A DNA stretch of 64,000 bases from Stenotrophomonas maltophilia. Lineage in GTDB: Bacteria; Pseudomonadota; Gammaproteobacteria; Xanthomonadales; Xanthomonadaceae. Positions 62,311-64,000 of the stretch are shown piece by piece; positions within the stretch are counted from its first letter, which is position 1, and each line of letters starts with the position of its first letter. The stretch covers positions 62,001 to 126,000 of the forward strand of contig NZ_CP106759.1 in assembly GCF_025642255.1 (NCBI RefSeq), written 5' to 3'. The notes below the pieces were generated by a model, which saw only the letters and a list, made by a program, of their open reading frames with translations, was not told the DNA's origin and did not search any database. The position numbers and the translations under genes were made by a program.

Positions 62311-63942
62311 TCAAGCGCCGAGACTGCGCGCGGTGTTGATGATGTTGATGCCGTTGAAGCGGGTGGTGGACGAACCGTGCGACACCGCCGAGACCTGGCC
62401 CGGCTGGCCCTTGCCGTCGAAGAACGAGCCGCCAAGCCGGAAGTCGCGTTCGTCGCAGATGGCCGTACAGGCGTTCCAGAACTCCGGCGTGCGGATCTGG
62501 TAGGCCGCGTCCTCGACCATGCCGGCGATCTTTCCGTCCTTGATCTGGTAGTACAGCTGGCCGCCGAACTGCGCGTTGTAGCGCTGCTGGTCGATGGAAT
62601 AGGAACCACGGCCGTGGATGTAGATGCCGTTCTCCACGTCCTTGATCATGTCCTCCACACTCAGTGGCTGCCTGCCCGGCGCCAGTGAGACATTGGCCAT
62701 GCGCTGGAACTGCACGCTGGACCAGGAATCGGCGTAGCTGCAGCCATGCGACGCATCGCGGCCGAGGATGTGTGCCTCATCGCGCGTGGCCTGGTAATCG
62801 ACCAGGATGCCGTCGCGGACCAGGTCCCAGCGCAGCGTCTTGACGCCCTCGTCGTCATAGCCGACGGCACCGAGGCTGCCCGGTTGGGTCTTGTCGGCAA
62901 AGAAGTTGACGATGTCGCTGCCCCAGCGGAAGCCCGCATCGCGCTTGTCCAGCGTGGCGAAGCTGGTGCCGGCGTAGTTGGCCTCGTAGCCCAGCACGCG
63001 GTCCAGCTCCAACGGATGGCCGACGTTCTCGTGGATGGTCAGGAACAGGTTGGAGGGATCCAGTACCAGATCGTACTTGCCGGGCTTCACCGACGGCGCC
63101 TTCAGCTTCTCGCGCGCATGCCGCGCCGCTGCGATCGCATCTTCAACCGGATCGTAGGAGTCGCGGTAGGCGGTGATGCCGCCGGGCAGCTGCACCTTGC
63201 CGCGCGCGTCGCCATCGAGGAACTCGTAGCCCATGCCCATCGGCGAGGACAGACCGGCGCGGGTGCGGAACTTGCCGGTGGCCTTGTCGATGGCGGTGGC
63301 CGTGAAGGGCAGCCAGATGCGGTGGATGTCCTGGTCGATGAACGAGCCGTCGCTGGAGGCGAAGTACTTCTGCTCGTTGACCAGGAACAGGGTGGAATTG
63401 ATGTAGTCGGCACCGGCGTTCATCGCCGCCGCATTCAGGCTCAGCAGCAGGTCGACCTTGTCCTGGATCGGCACTGCCATCGCGTTCTTGCGGATCGGGG
63501 TCTTCCAGCTCACATCGCCGACGCCGGTGACCGGTGCCAGCTGCACCGGCCGGCTCTGCAGGGGGGCGTTGGCGCGTGCGATGGCGGCGGCCTGCCCGAC
63601 GGCGGCCAGGACCGCGGCGGGGGTCTGCTCGCGGGTGGCGGCGAAGCCCCATGCACCGTTGACGATGACCCGGATGCCGATGCCGGACGACTCGCTGTTG
63701 GTGACGTTCTGCACCCGCGCTTCGCGGGTGATCACGGCCTGGTTGAGGTAGCGGCCGATGCGCACATCGCAGTAGGTCGCCCCGGCCCGCTTGGCAGCGG
63801 CCAGCGCGGCCTCGGCCAGCACCTTCCTGCGGGCCATGTCGCCCGGTTCGAGCAGCTGCTCGGCGGCGATCAACCGCGCGTGCGGCAGCAGCAGGCCGGC
63901 CATGCCCAGACCGGATAAAGCCAGGAACTCACGTCGTTGCAC
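62311..63942 (-). CDS. TldD-family protease with twin-arginine signal (copy 2)
   Basis: A 543-residue paralogue of the downstream TldD, alike from the signal (QRREFLALSGLGMAGLLL) to the C-terminus (RFNGINIINTARSLG). The metal site TIHENVGHPLELDRVLGYEANYAGTSF keeps HExxxH. The GTG at 63942 fits the start of copy 1; another GTG 15 bases upstream is possible. GAGAG lies before it. It is the first visible gene of the operon, and the upstream 43 bases show no further gene. The tandem pair looks like an old duplication, as several core positions differ while catalytic residues are kept in both. Confidence 0.9.
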   Translation of the reverse strand: MQRREFLALSGLGMAGLLLPHARLIAAEQLLEPGDMARRKVLAEAALAAAKRAGATYCDVRIGRYLNQAVITREARVQNVTNSESSGIGIRVIVNGAWGFAATREQTPAAVLAAVGQAAAIARANAPLQSRPVQLAPVTGVGDVSWKTPIRKNAMAVPIQDKVDLLLSLNAAAMNAGADYINSTLFLVNEQKYFASSDGSFIDQDIHRIWLPFTATAIDKATGKFRTRAGLSSPMGMGYEFLDGDARGKVQLPGGITAYRDSYDPVEDAIAAARHAREKLKAPSVKPGKYDLVLDPSNLFLTIHENVGHPLELDRVLGYEANYAGTSFATLDKRDAGFRWGSDIVNFFADKTQPGSLGAVGYDDEGVKTLRWDLVRDGILVDYQATRDEAHILGRDASHGCSYADSWSSVQFQRMANVSLAPGRQPLSVEDMIKDVENGIYIHGRGSYSIDQQRYNAQFGGQLYYQIKDGKIAGMVEDAAYQIRTPEFWNACTAICDERDFRLGGSFFDGKGQPGQVSAVSHGSSTTRFNGINIINTARSLGA

Positions 63943-64000
63943 AGCGCTCTCTCTCACTCGCGTGCGGCCGGCAACGGGCCAAGCCGATCACGTCAACTGC

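Overview
The window is high-GC gammaproteobacterial DNA, almost certainly from the Stenotrophomonas maltophilia complex. The reasons are GTAG-headed palindromic elements of the SMAG type (near 0.52, 4.4, 31.0 and 44.5 kb), a Xanthomonadaceae-type TonB-dependent carbohydrate receptor, an Lrp/phhA pair, and strong high-GC codon bias. It is densely packed: no stretch above 300 bases lacks a gene, and I see no rRNA, tRNA, insertion sequence, prophage or CRISPR array. The left edge cuts an AIM24/TIGR00266-family gene. The right edge lies just upstream of a TldD-family gene.

0-3.3 kb holds a patatin-like lipoprotein and an Lrp/AsnC regulator divergent from phenylalanine hydroxylase (phhA), with dyads in the shared promoter. 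3.3-24.8 kb is a uronate-polysaccharide utilisation locus. It contains a TonB-dependent receptor, a 1266-residue secreted LamG-like protein (candidate lyase), a GH43 glycosidase, three esterases, a TRAP transporter, a hydratase of the fumarylacetoacetate-hydrolase fold, a LacI-type regulator, and the pathway kduI-kduD-kdgK-eda. The pathway converts unsaturated uronates to 2-keto-3-deoxygluconate, then KDPG, then pyruvate plus glyceraldehyde-3-phosphate. A shared motif, TGACACCG-N-T-N-N-CCA, lies upstream of (or just inside) the transcription units and is the probable LacI-regulator operator.

24.8-35.5 kb carries an alcohol dehydrogenase behind a perfect FNR/ANR-type box, a tandem methylglyoxal-synthase protein, an orphan BvgS-like hybrid kinase, and glutamate synthase gltB-gltD. 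35.6-44.9 kb is a mixed region: three separate I78-type inhibitor lipoproteins, topoisomerase IB, a small Cys-rich protein, a short-chain dehydrogenase with a histone-H1-like tail, a serine hydrolase, a small hypothetical/Rap1a-like cluster, and a BlaI/BlaR1-type pair with a very long operator palindrome.

44.9-51.5 kb has a DUF4132 protein, the helicase-exonuclease pair resembling MrfA-MrfB (YprA-YprB), and an unknown periplasmic protein. 51.5-64 kb is one long leftward operon: two tandem Tat-type TldD proteins, a PmbA/TldE-like protein, DUF4159, a MoxR ATPase, DUF58, a BatA-domain membrane protein, a DUF4175-like membrane protein with a His/Asp-rich loop, and a last membrane protein. Several junctions are stop/start overlaps, so the products probably work together. 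This module and the uncharacterised candidate lyase with its regulon are the best candidates here for undescribed biology.
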